The translations under genes and the position numbers were made by a program. Under the pieces are notes generated by a model, which worked only from the letters and a program-made list of their open reading frames with translations, did not search any database and was not told where the DNA came from. Below are positions 26,601-36,980 of a stretch of DNA of 64,000 nucleotides, one piece after another; position 1 is the first letter of the stretch; each line of letters starts with the position of its first letter. This DNA comes from Buxus sempervirens (lineage: Eukaryota; Streptophyta; Magnoliopsida; Buxales; Buxaceae), in assembly GCA_947561395.2 (NCBI GenBank), contig OX387187.1, positions 43,383,253 to 43,447,252 of the forward strand. The letters run 5' to 3'.

Positions 26601-27142
26601 AATTTATTAAGCCATGACAGAGTCTGGATATGATGAAGGTAGGGAGACATCAAACTCTGCACCAAAGGTGACAACCAAGACAAATGAGAAGCTTCATGTT
26701 CATTGTTCATTTTCTGGACTTTCTTCACAGCACTTAGTCCCAATCGCCCAAAAAAAAAAAAAAGGATATGCTCATGGGCAAAGGTGAATAAAGGAATATC
26801 TGCCATAACAAAGATTATTCTTTACTTTGCTCAAAGGACTTGACTCCATGGTTACTGGTTGGTCTGTCTTTTCCATGATTTAACCACCATGAGCATTGTC
26901 CATTAGCAGTTAGTTGGTGACCAAATCGTTAAGACTCGTTCTGAGTTTAAGAGGATTGTAACGCCCAATCAAACCCAATTGGAATCTCAGTCATCAATCT
27001 GATGTAGATCCAAAACAGACGGAAAGAACCAATCAACATTCGCCACGTCCATCAGTACGATTCTTTTGAATGCCATTACTTGGACCGTCCAGCCGTCTTC
27101 TGTAAACAAAGGACACCTTTTCAAGCTACTTTTGAATTTAAT
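23641..27142. other. Intergenic DNA between PPR and SPX3 genes
   Basis: AT-rich, no recognised gene. Short open frames have no domain signatures. A 20-bp stem hairpin lies at about 24624-24671 (TACTAGTCCC ... GGGGCTAGTA). Confidence 0.5.
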
Positions 27143-27562
27143 GGTGTAACTCGGTTTGGTTTGGTCCGGTTGAAATCAACCCAACACCAACGCAAGGTTT
27201 CTGATTGTTAACTCAGAATCAGCCCGTTTTCTAGAACCCTTATGATTATGGTCGCAACTTGGTTTGGTTTGGTCCTGGTTGATATTAACCTTAGACAAAG
27301 TTGAAGTTTGTGACTATTAACCCAAAACTGAACCAAACCGAATCAATAACGAGTCACTCCAACCTGAAATCCAAACTTAAAATATACGTATATACATATT
27401 CTTTTTGGTTTGATCCAATATAAGAAAGCATATTTTGAAGTTAGAGTTTCAGTTCGATTCATTGCGGTTGATGTCACCCATGGTTTTGAAACCTAACCCA
27501 AACCAACACAAAATTGTTTGGCTCAATCAGCTTTCGGTTTGAGCCGAACCAACTTACACCCC
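27143..27562. mobile_element. hAT-like MITE, GGTTTGGTTCGGTT family, copy 1
   Basis: It begins GGTGTAACTCGGTTTGG and ends in the inverted GAACCAACTTACACCCC. The interior carries many CGGTTTGG/AACCGAACC words in both orientations. Related elements in this window lie near 53565, 56090, 57110 and 62015. No coding frame; target duplication not resolved. It lies 0.6 kb upstream of SPX3. Confidence 0.65.
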
Positions 27563-27591
27563 TACTTTATATTATGACTTGAAATCTGTTA

Positions 27592-27712
27592 GAACCGTAG
27601 GCTAGAAGATCTGTTGGTCCGACGGGCAATGCATGTGTCCATAAAGGTATGTAAAGCTGATATGAACGCATGCATTGCCGTTGGACCAGCAGATCTTCCA
27701 GCGAGACGGTCC
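27592..27712. mobile_element. Short MITE, 121 bp, terminal inverted repeats about 48 bp
   Basis: GAACCGTAGGCTAGAAGATC at the left pairs with the complement of the right end (GACCGTCTCGCTGGAAGATC). The repeat continues through TGTTGGTCCGACGGGCAATGC and TGCTGGTCCAACGGCAATGC, so nearly the whole element is one hairpin. Confidence 0.7.
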
Positions 27713-27931
27713 AGGCAATATGGCCTCTTATACTAGGTAGTGCTAGTCAATAGTCACAGTCAAAACTACACAAAACTTTTGTTGCGTTCCAAAGGGCGAG
27801 GGGAAGATTCAAAGGATCAAAGTAGATTCGAGGGAATCATCCCTTCCCCCATTCTTCAATGCACCATAAAATAACTGCCTCAGTCGTTGTGGGGTGCTTG
27901 GTGTGATGTGTGATTACAGTGAAAGATAACC

Positions 27932-28014
27932 GAATATGCCGGGAATTCTCTTTACTTCAATGGCTGTTTTAAGTACTGTGTCCGTCTCCCCCCTTCGTCA
28001 CGCATCGCATATGC
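27932..28014. promoter_or_regulatory. Two P1BS-like PHR-binding sites upstream of SPX3
   Basis: Both fit the P1BS consensus GNATATNC: GAATATGC at 27932-27939 and the palindromic GCATATGC at 28007-28014, that is 239 and 164 bp before the start codon. PHR1-type MYB factors bind this motif in phosphate-starvation genes, and Arabidopsis SPX3 is strongly induced by phosphate lack. Occupancy here is inferred. Confidence 0.7.
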
Positions 28015-28177
28015 TTTCTAATATTCTACTTTTCGGAAGCTAATAAAATCTCACCAACTCCTCCCCTCTTTTCTTACTCTTGCTCGTGATCTGATCTGGG
28101 GTTGTCTTGTCCTGGATTACCCTAAATTTTTCTTTTTCTTTTTTTCCTTTTTCTGTAAGTTTGAATTAACAGAAGAA

Positions 28178-30334
28178 ATGAAATTTGGGAAGAGGCTGAA
28201 ACACCAAATGCAGGAGACGCTGCCGGAATGGCGGGACAAGTTTGTCTCGTACAAGGATTTGAAGAAGCTTGTTAGGCTTATCTCCTCTATGCCTCCGTCT
28301 TTAGAGGGAACAATTGAGTCCGGTAAGGCCGAAGCAGAGTTCGTGTACTTGTTGAACAATGAGATTGATAAGTTCAATGCCTTCTTCATGGAGCAGGAGG
28401 AGGACTTCATAATCCAACATAAAGTAAGTCTGACCTATTTTTTTTTCTCTGCTTGTGTTTGAATTTTTGATAGTCTCTGCTTGTGTTTGAATTTTTGATA
28501 GGCAGGTTTTGGTACGATTTGGAGGACCGGAAATGGTGGCTCAGCCCATGCATGGGCTGAGACCGGTGGCATAATGGGTTCAGCACAACCTTGGCTCAAC
28601 CATGGAAATCAATTGGAACTCAATCTAAAAAGTCTAGAAATAGGTTTTGCTTACATTTCGCAACATAGAAATTTATTGTGAAACTCCCTGAGGAATGAAT
28701 GAATGGTTCCCTTGTCGGGTAGTTTGTTGATCCCTGGCTGAGCAGGATGATATTTTGTTGCTAGAATGGTGATTTATTGGGGATGGAATTTGAATCAGTA
28801 AAATGGCTTAAGAGACCTGATTGCTTTACAGAGCAGTCTATCCTCCAATGGTGTTGTATGCTTGTCAGGTTTTCAGTTGACATCTATCAGTAGATGGGTT
28901 TGATTAAGGGCATACCTGCAGGATGATTAGAATACTTGGGATTTTGGGAATTATATTTATAGAACTGGTAATAAGATCTCCAAGATTTGTAAATGCACAT
29001 GGTGAATGGATTACGGGGATATTTGGGATAGCATTCAATTGATCTAGGCTTTGCTTGTTTACCCTATAGTTTTCTGCCATAAAAAAGGTACCCAAAAAAA
29101 AAAAAAACTGGAGGGTTTAAAGTTCCTTATGTAACCTGAAAATCCCCTTGTTCATCTGAATGTTTCTTCCTTTATTTTTCTCTCTAATATGCATTGTATT
29201 TGTTCTGATTCTTTCAATTTCACTATTACTAACAGTAATTTTAATTCTTCTTTAATGAGCTGCTAGCATCATTCTTTGTATCAGTCATTAGGAGAAAAAT
29301 AGCTGACAAAATTGAAAATTTGGTTGGGTTGTTGACATACAGGAGTTACAACAGAGAATCCAAATGGTTTTCAACAGGTGGGGGCCAAATGGGAGTGAGC
29401 CTTCAGAGGTCAATTATAGGGAAGAGATGGGAAAGATTAGGAAAGACATAGTTGATTTCCACGGTGAAATGGTGCTCTTGGAGAACTATAGCAATATCAA
29501 TTACACAGGTATGCATGAGGCCTGTGTTTACATTCTATGTCTAAAAGGGCAAAAGAAAGTTAGCTTCTTGTTCTTGAAGAAAATATGCAAGCTTCAAGCG
29601 GCTATATTGCTGTTCAAACTGTTGAAATAGACACCCACCCTGTTATGGATTGCTCTGAAGAGATGCCATACACCATATGAGTTAATTAGACATTCTTTTT
29701 TGAAAGATGGGATAAGATGTCCAGTAAAAAGCAAAAAGAAAAAGAAAAAGTGAATAGAAAAAATATTGAAGAAGATATGTGGAACTGTCCTGATTAAGAA
29801 TTGCTTTCAATTTTATGTTTAAATCTGAGTCAGTTTTGGCCTATGAGATCTCCATTGAAGGACCCACCAAGTTATGGGTATTGACTCTGAATTTCAACCT
29901 TCCTACAATTAAGAACAATCCAATATACTTAAAAGAAGCTTTCTATGTTTGTAGGATTGGCTAAGATCTTAAAGAAGTATGACAAGCGAACGGGCGGTTT
30001 ATTGCGCTTGCCATTCATTCAAAAAGTGTTGCAGCAGCCCTTCTTTACAACTGATCTTCTATCAAAGCTTGTTAAAGAATGTGAAAGCACCATTGATGCA
30101 GTATTCCCAGTTGCTGCAACAGAAGGGAACACAAGAGAAGAAAAAGGAGAAAGAGAAGCAATAGCTGTAGCTGGACACAGCATTTTCAGGAACACGGTTG
30201 CCGCGCTTGTGACCATGCAAGAGATGAGGACGAGGAGTTCTACTTACAGTCAATTTTCTCTTCCTCCTCTTAACTTGCCAGACTCTGATCTCATTCAATC
30301 CTTGCAGCATCCATCTCTCATTCCCATCCTTTAG
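28178..30334 (+). CDS. SPX3: SPX domain protein, SPX3-like
   Basis: Three exons, 28178-28423, 29343-29508 and 29955-30334 (stop TAG), join in frame to give 263 residues. The SPX domain fills residues 1 to about 165. It opens with [20 protein letters not shown] and has [44 protein letters not shown], then [12 protein letters not shown], the lysine-rich surface that binds inositol pyrophosphates. The tail, with [15 protein letters not shown] and [14 protein letters not shown], matches AtSPX3 (At2g45130) rather than SPX1/2 or SPX4. Proteins of this type act in the nucleus or cytosol as phosphate sensors that restrain PHR transcription factors when phosphate, and hence InsP8, is high. Two P1BS-like promoter sites fit feedback control by PHR. 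Confidence 0.95.
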
Positions 30335-31708
30335 TACAAATAAGTATATTACACTACCAGTTCTTCAAAATTTGTAGGTGATACCACTATGCTGATGAGC
30401 TCAGCTTGAATATACGGATTACAAAGTTACCTGTACGTTTCGTTAAATGCTTGATCAAGCAACACTAGATTTAGCACTAAATTGTATGGACGTATTCTGA
30501 GGAAAGCTTTACAATCTTAAAAGGCTTAATGTCTTTTTCTGATATTTTTTTGAGCTGCTTTTGGTGCTGCTTAATTAAGTGCCTATTTTTACTTTTAACT
30601 TATTCAAGCAATTTTGATGCCGTAATTGAACTTGCCACTGGCCCGATCCATGGATAAAGGCAACCCATAAGGATAAGTTGTTTTGAATAATTGTTCTTTT
30701 TTTTTCCCCTTTTTTTTTAAATTTTAACGGCAACTCAAGCTATTCACAAAGTTTTAGCTAGAGGCAAACTGTTGAGCACACTCACTTTAATTCGTTGATG
30801 ACATATTCCAACTTAGGCCTTGGATATGAATATAACATGGCTTTACCACCTGTCCCAAGTGGAACTCTCTCGTCTTCTCATAACCTAGTTTTATACAAAA
30901 TCACTGAACCGTAGCATAAGTAGGGCAAAATGCAGCCTTGATATATGTAAAACGCGTGACATATAATTTTTATTGGATATAATACTACGTTGCACGTATA
31001 TGAAGCATCATAATTTCGAATTATTGCTTTTATATAGTATTTGTATTTTCTTTTCGCTCCTTATGTGCTTGTTGAAATGCAAAAATTTTTCTAATGAATC
31101 TTTTATTTTAGACATCCAAATTGAAATTTTTGGAGAAGTTCTTGGATTCTTGATGCACTTTCAAAAGGTTTATAATATAGAGCACAATACATAACATGGT
31201 GTTGTAAAAAGAAAAAAAAATTTTGAAATTGAAGTGGATGCTAGTAGCTCAGGCAATTTGAGGAGATCAAAATTAGTGGAGTCATCAAGAATGAAATTTA
31301 TAATAAACATAGCAGGTTAGACTTAAAATGCTATCTTATTAGAGATGCTAGAAAAATACTTGGAAGCGCATGCGAAGCATGTTAACTGATCATAATGATT
31401 ATTTATTTGGATATATATTATCTTTACAACTAAAAAAGAGAATGTCGGATCAGAATATTTTTATTAATATAAATATTGACTCAAATGAAAATAGTTATTA
31501 TACGAAGTTTGTAATTGGAAGCGACCACTTGGATAAGAATCCAGATAATGTGCCAAACACAATATTTGTTTCCCCAAATAACTTTATAATATTTTATTAA
31601 TTTGGTATTCTTATGTAGATCCTTTTTAGTTTTCAATTTCCAAAAATTACTCTTTTAACAAATTTCAAGCCCTTGGTGTCGGATGCCCAACAAAACTGTT
31701 AATATACC
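30335..31708. other. SPX3 3' flank, intergenic
   Basis: AT-rich. A 76-codon frame at 31370-31600 is Asn/Ile-rich and not recognised. No gene supported. Confidence 0.4.
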
Positions 31709-31855
31709 GGTTTATACAGCCACAATCTACAGCCTTGTATGCAGACGAAAGGAGATACTACCACGTGCCAACTTTATTTGCCTTCTTAAACGTGCACATT
31801 TGAACAAACGTTAACGTTTCGTTTAAGTTTCCGTCATCCTTCTTTTTGACCAAAC
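31709..31855 (+). repeat. Left terminal inverted repeat of the MULE
   Basis: Pairs with 36349-36501. Conserved blocks include CCACGTG, AACGTTAACGTTT and TTTTTGACCAAAC. Identity by eye is around 75-80%, so the insertion is not recent. Confidence 0.8.
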
Positions 31856-31936
31856 GAAGCCTCAGTCATTCATTAACAAAATTGGAGGGAAATGAAAATC
31901 AGTCATTCCCTCCATCCTTCTTTTTCTCTATCTACG

Positions 31937-32012
31937 CCTAGGTAGAAATGCTTGTCTCCGAGGTCTTACAGAGCCAATCGCCGAGGTAGAAATGCTTGTC
32001 TCTAGCCCAAAT
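31937..32012. repeat. Short direct repeat inside the MULE
   Basis: AGGTAGAAATGCTTGTCTC occurs at about 31940 and again at about 31985, some 45 bp apart, just inside the left terminal repeat. Confidence 0.75.
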
Positions 32013-34025
32013 GGTGTAGTTCACATTGGCCGTCTAGCCATTCTTCCCTCCGACAGTGATTCGAGTAGCAGATACTTCTGGTATTATCAGCACTACAGTG
32101 CATGCAACCACCAAAAGTAGTGTCGCCGGCCACGCAATACCTCGTGCCTGCGCCACCTCCATTTACTCCACAGAACTCTTCTCACGGCCATGCAATACCT
32201 AGTCCCTGTCTCCGAAGAAACCCCGCAGGAGCACACTGTTAGTTCCAAAATCATTTGTGTTTTCTTTTACATTTAAATTATCTGTTAAGTTTGAAATTTA
32301 GTGATGAAAATTTCCACACCAACTACCATTAATTGCACTTCGAAATTAATAGAAAGAGGGCAGTTTTCTTGTGGAATTTACATGAAGTCATTAACAGGTT
32401 TTTATTTGTGAAATAGAGTAAAGACCAGTAGTTTAACCATGTGAAAATTTCAAGATGTTATGGTCAGTAGTCAAATATGTTCTCATGTGTAAAAACAAAG
32501 GTCAGTATGTTCTCATGTGTAAACTTGGTTGTCTCTTATATTCTTTTTTGTGTCCTCTTGGTGGGGGATGTTACACATTTCGTGTACATCACCCATCTGT
32601 ATTTCTTCGGATCTTATCATTTTTATTTAACAAATATCTGAATATGGATTGTGTTTGTGAGGATATTTTGTGGGTTTCTAAATGATTGAATCAGAAATTT
32701 CAAGATTATGTAGATTTCTTATGTATGGGCATTGGTATATTGAAAGATACTGGTCTGGATTTCCCTACTTGAATAAATTGAAAATCAAGAAGAGTGATAA
32801 TTTGGGCAAGGTGGTTAGGCCAATGTCTAATTATTGTAGTTTCTTCTCAGTTTTTTATAATTTCATGATAGGTCTGGGAGTCAAATAGAATGTTAGGATA
32901 CGATGGAATGGGACTCTTGACTATATTGGGAATTAGGTACAGGAAAACATATATAAAAGAAATGGAAATCTCATTTTCTGAGTGTTGTTTGTTTAGTAGC
33001 TCCCTTTACGTAGAGGTTTTTTTTTTTTCTGTTTTCTTGGGGTGTGGGGGGGACGGAAGCGTCAGTAGTATGAGGTAGCTGTAGCAAATTTTTACTGATT
33101 AAAAGAAGAAACCAACAACAGAAAAGTGAAAGAGGGGAAGTGGGACCTCATACATGGTAGAAAGGAAGGGACTGTAAATGAGGTAAATAAAATATCTGAA
33201 ACCAAAAATATATAAAAAGATGCCATGAGGGTAGAGCACTAGCAAATAGTATGAGCATCTATAAGAAAGAGATTATTTAACCTGATAGAAGTTCAGGTTA
33301 ATTGTGATGCATGGTCAAATTAGTACTGAACTCCCAAAGCCACTGTTCATGGTTAAATTAGTGATTCTCTCTTTAATGTTTGAAGAAAAATTGAACCAAG
33401 AAAGATGAAATTTATTTGTCACCATTTTTCTGAATCTGTCAGGATTTGCATCATCTGCCAAGCAATTGTGGAGCACGACCATAGAGCCACCTTCATCGTT
33501 GGTTGATTGTTCCTATCATTGGTATTTGCTGCAAGGATTCGGTGGGCTAAAAAGCTGCCAGTACAGAACAAATGGCTCGAGCCATGCAAGAGGCATAAGA
33601 CAAATGGGAAACATAAAACTGCATGGACTGTGGAAGATGCCAACGCCTGTTAATAAACTCAGGATGGAGACCCAATAGACTGGCCAAACGAAACCACCAT
33701 ACAACAATTATGGCTACAATTGCTAAGAAAACTCACCTAAAAGGATTTAGAAATGAAACCTGTGACTACCCTCACTCAAAAACTTTTTGAGGGTCTACCA
33801 AACATAACCGCTTGTCTTCCGAACTGTAATCGATCACCAAAATGCCCACGTCCACTTCTTGCATTGTGACAACTCATCATAGTCTTGGCCATTTGTTTGA
33901 TGGGCAACAACCCAGAAATGAACATTCTTCCTTGTCCATGATATGATGTTGCAACCACCATCGTGGGTGGAGATAGAACTGTCTCAGCTCTTGTGCATTT
34001 ATAATGGGCAGTAGTGGTTACATAG

Positions 34026-34114
34026 GTGTACATCTATGCAAGTGCAAGACCAAGAAAGAAAAACTATTTATACATTTATAATAAGTGTACAGCTATGCAA
34101 GTGCAAGACCAAGA
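34026..34114. repeat. 59-bp spaced direct duplication in the MULE
   Basis: GTGTACATCTATGCAAGTGC with its following 11 bases, and the near-identical GTGTACAGCTATGCAAGTGC copy, begin at 34026 and 34085. This lies just past the 3' end of the GRF zinc-finger gene. Confidence 0.8.
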
Positions 34115-34179
34115 AAAATACAGTAATCCAACATATCAGTAGAAATTGTTTTGTGCATTGAGGAACCTAAAACTACAAA

Positions 34180-34702
34180 TTACATAAGTTGAAAAAATAG
34201 CATAGCAACTATTAATATAATTCCTACAATCAAGAGTAATTTTAACCCATCCACATCCTTGCGCAGACCCATTAATTGCGCTTCAATGGACTTTAGCACA
34301 TGCAGCATCTCATCAATCCTTTCCATTCGTGGATTGATATCTTCACACATGCTGTCATTGCAAATTGTCAAATTTGAACTCATAACTTCATCCATACAAC
34401 TAGAATCTCGAGTAGGAGTAGGTGCTAATGGATGACACCAATCAAAGAAATCACATGCAAGCCTTGAAGTTGCAACCTATAATTGTAAAAGAATTCTAAT
34501 AAGTAATCTATCATTAATATTGGATACTAATGAATTCAACCCAAAATAAATTGCCACTTACCAATGCGTTTCTTGCACACGTGTAAAAAAGTTTGTTTGG
34601 GTCACTGGTCGTCGATATTTTTATAATTGCCTTCTTTTTACAGAAGCAATTTTTGCTTTCATATTTTAGATCATCTAACCAATTGTTACCTAAAGAAGTC
34701 AT
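34180..34702 (-). CDS. GRF-type zinc finger, coiled coil and membrane anchor protein inside MULE
   Basis: Two exons, 34702-34562 and 34476-34180, join in frame across a GT..AG intron (GTAAGT donor) to give 145 residues. Residues 19-61 form a GRF zinc finger: CFCKKKAIIK, then FYTCARNALVATSRL, then ACDFFDWC. The spacing C-x-C ... FY-x-C ... C-x-FF-x-W is the family pattern; GRF fingers bind single-stranded nucleic acid. A helix with heptads follows, MERIDEMLHVLKSIEAQL, and the protein ends in one transmembrane segment, LLLIVGIILIVAMLFFQLM. Small plant proteins of this layout are common and uncharacterised. The start at MTSLGNN is the first ATG after an acceptor at about 34704. A non-coding first exon ending at GTGAGT near 36183 beside the right terminal repeat is possible. 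The frame is whole despite lying inside a transposon. Confidence 0.8.
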
Positions 34703-35107
34703 ACCTACAACAAATTTATTGAGATGCAACTTAGTAAAATTCAAACTAAAAGCAAAACATGAAATAGATCAAAAGCTAATAACCAATTTTGAAATGATGT
34801 AACCATGAAATAGATCAACATGGGCATGTAACAACTTATGTCTGATGAAATATCCCTACATTGTTTGATGATTTCAAAAGAATAAAACCATCAAAATTAA
34901 ACATAAACAACCATTGTTTCCTCCAACTAAGCTTCAACATAAACAACCACTGTTTCCAGCTTGTTAATTATTCAGGTATGGAAAAGAACTGATCTACTAT
35001 AGATGGATTAAAGTCTTCCATTTCTTAATCAGAATGACATTTTCAACTGTTATCATATTAGTTGTTAATTATTGCTCTATAATATATATCCTGAGGTAGG
35101 CTTGCTT

Positions 35108-35202
35108 ATTGGGCCGGCTCGGGCACGGCACGCCCCCTGCCGGGCCTGGGGGCCTCGGGCCACGGCACGACGGGCCACGGCACGTCGGCACGCGCGCCAG
35201 CC
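35108..35202. repeat. GC-rich GGCACG/GGGCC repeat tract
   Basis: About 95 bp of GGCACGGCACG, CGGGCCACGGCACG and CGGGCCTGG words in otherwise AT-rich DNA inside the MULE. It looks like a fragment of another GC-rich transposon end, not a gene. Confidence 0.6.
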
Positions 35203-36348
35203 CAGAGTAAAGAAATGTTGTGCTGGCATTGAGTAATCTTATTCTTTGATCTCCTCTTTCCAAAAGGAACCATGAATGGTGGTTATAATCACATATGATC
35301 TGTACTTATTTGGAGACAAACTATAGTGGGGCCCCTTTAACCCAATCAAATCAAAAAGTCATGGGGAAATGGAGCCCCTATGGTCAAGCACTACCACTAG
35401 GTTAGATGCAACGTGTAAAGCTTACATCATTGTAGTTGGTTTGGGTAAATGTGGCATCGGCCTCTCATATCCAGGCTCACCAAATTTAAACAAAAAGAAA
35501 TTAGGGTTTGGGATGTCTAGAGTACAGAAGGAATACAAAGAGAATTGTAAATTGTTTTCTACTACTCAAAGGCTAAAAGAGAAAGCTTACAAATGTTACT
35601 GATCAAATGGGTCTCTTTTGGTCATGAAATCAAAGGGTACTGATTGACATGAACAAGATCATAGAATGATGCTACAACCTGATCATTTGCATTGAATCAT
35701 CAAGGACAAAAACACACAGAAAGTGTAGAAAAAGAAGAGTAGAAGGAAATAAAATTTAAAAAAAAAAACCACAAAAACACAAACAAATAAGTACACGAAA
35801 TTTTGAAAACAATGAAGAACAATCCGTCACACTTGCAAAGTTACAAACTTGTAAAATCAGAAGAAAACCTTAATCCCCATCCTTTTTCTTTAGTCTTATT
35901 CACGATAAGGAAAAGAGTATGCAATACTATCAAATAACCCAACAAGATAACAGCGCCAAAGAAAATAAGGCAACTCTACCTCCATCCAAATCCATATCCT
36001 AATTAACTAACCGATAACTTTGAAACTTAGAACAGAAACAGCGATTTGGATTTCGCTATTACAAATTTACAACCATTTAAATATACGCCCCATTATCCTT
36101 CTCCCAAATTGACATAAAAAACAAAAACATAAACAAAAAGGATGGGGATTAAGGTTCTCTTTTGCAAAATCAAACTCACCGCTGTTTATGCCGCGATTCA
36201 GTGCCTATCAGGACAGCCCGTCTGGTGTAGAGAAAGAAATAGCTTGTAGAAGAGAAAGTGAAAAAGAAGACATAATAAAAGAGGAAGAAAGAAAAGGTCA
36301 AGTTTTGTCAGAAAAAGTAAAATTTAAAATTTGAAATTTGAAATTGGA

Positions 36349-36501
36349 GTTTGGTCAAAAAGAAAAATGACGGAAACGCACGCTTCGGCAAACGTTAACG
36401 ATTGTTTTATTCGCACGTTTGAGGTTGCAAATAAAATTGGACACGTGGCAGTATCTCTTTTCGCTTGCATACAAAGCTGTTGATTGTGGGTGTATAGTCC
36501 C
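36349..36501 (-). repeat. Right terminal inverted repeat of the MULE
   Basis: Inverse partner of 31709-31855. It carries CGTTAACG, CACGTGGCAGTATCTC and GATTGTGGGTGTATAGTCC. Confidence 0.8.
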
Positions 36502-36532
36502 GCCTTCTGTTAGTATACCGTGAGTATAAAAA

Positions 36533-36932
36533 AACTTAATTTTTAGTGGTATTTTATTAAAATATTTAATATTTAGTTGAAAAAGTTTTGAGTTTTAACT
36601 TTTAATAAACCTTTATCAAAATAATTAATTTTTAATGCTATTTTACTGTTTCAAATAAATTCTTCCAAAAATACCTTTATACAACTTACTTCCGGGACTT
36701 GTACAAGCCATTTTAAACTTGTACAAGCAATAAAATGACTTATACCTTAAATAAGTGACTTGTACAAGTCATTTGGATGAGTGATGTAAGGGCATTCTTG
36801 GAATAATTGATTTGTAATAATGAAATGACATTAAAAATTAATTATGTTGATAAAGTTATGTTAAAAGTTAAAACTCAAAACTTTACCAACTAAATCTTAA
36901 ATATTTTGATAAAGCACCACTAAAAGTTAATT
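36533..36932. mobile_element. 400-bp foldback MITE next to HINT4
   Basis: The left half (from CTTAATTTTTAGTGG at 36535) matches the complement of the right half (ATTAACTTTTAGTGG) over roughly 150 bp. Shared blocks include AAAATATTTAA, ATTTAGTTG, AAAGTTTTGAGTTTTAACTT and AATAATTAATTTTTAATG or near copies of it. Almost the whole element can fold on itself. It starts about 30 bp after the MULE end and finishes 48 bp before the HINT4 start codon. Target duplication not resolved. Confidence 0.85.
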
Positions 36933-36980
36933 CTCTCTAAATAAAAGGGCCGAGGATGGTGGAGCTGCAGGGGCGGAGCG

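Larger units (their letters stand above)
31709..36501. mobile_element. Mutator-like element (MULE), about 4.8 kb, carrying a cargo gene
   Basis: The ends form a long terminal inverted repeat: 31709-31855 and the complement of 36349-36501 match in order through TATACA, CCACAATC, ACAGC, TTGTATGCA, GAGATACT, CCACGTG, AACGTTAACGTTT, TTTCCGTCAT and TTTTTGACCAAAC. Repeats of about 150 bp are typical of Mutator-like elements. Flanks contain a near-direct repeat CTGTTAATATACCG at 31697-31710 and CTGTTAGTATACCG at 36507-36520. It is a possible target duplication, but its first copy overlaps the assumed left end by two bases and its second copy starts 6 bp past the assumed right end. I saw no MULE transposase motif, so the copy looks non-autonomous. 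It holds an intact two-exon GRF zinc-finger gene (34180-34702). It sits between SPX3 and HINT4. Confidence 0.75.

Noticed and set aside
31709-34179. Search for a MULE transposase in the left half of the element
   Set aside because: Frames at 32455-33078 and 33419-34033 show no transposase motifs, so no claim is made beyond a non-autonomous element.
35069-35263. Pro/Gly/Arg-rich frame
   Set aside because: It comes from the GGCACG repeat tract; not a gene.
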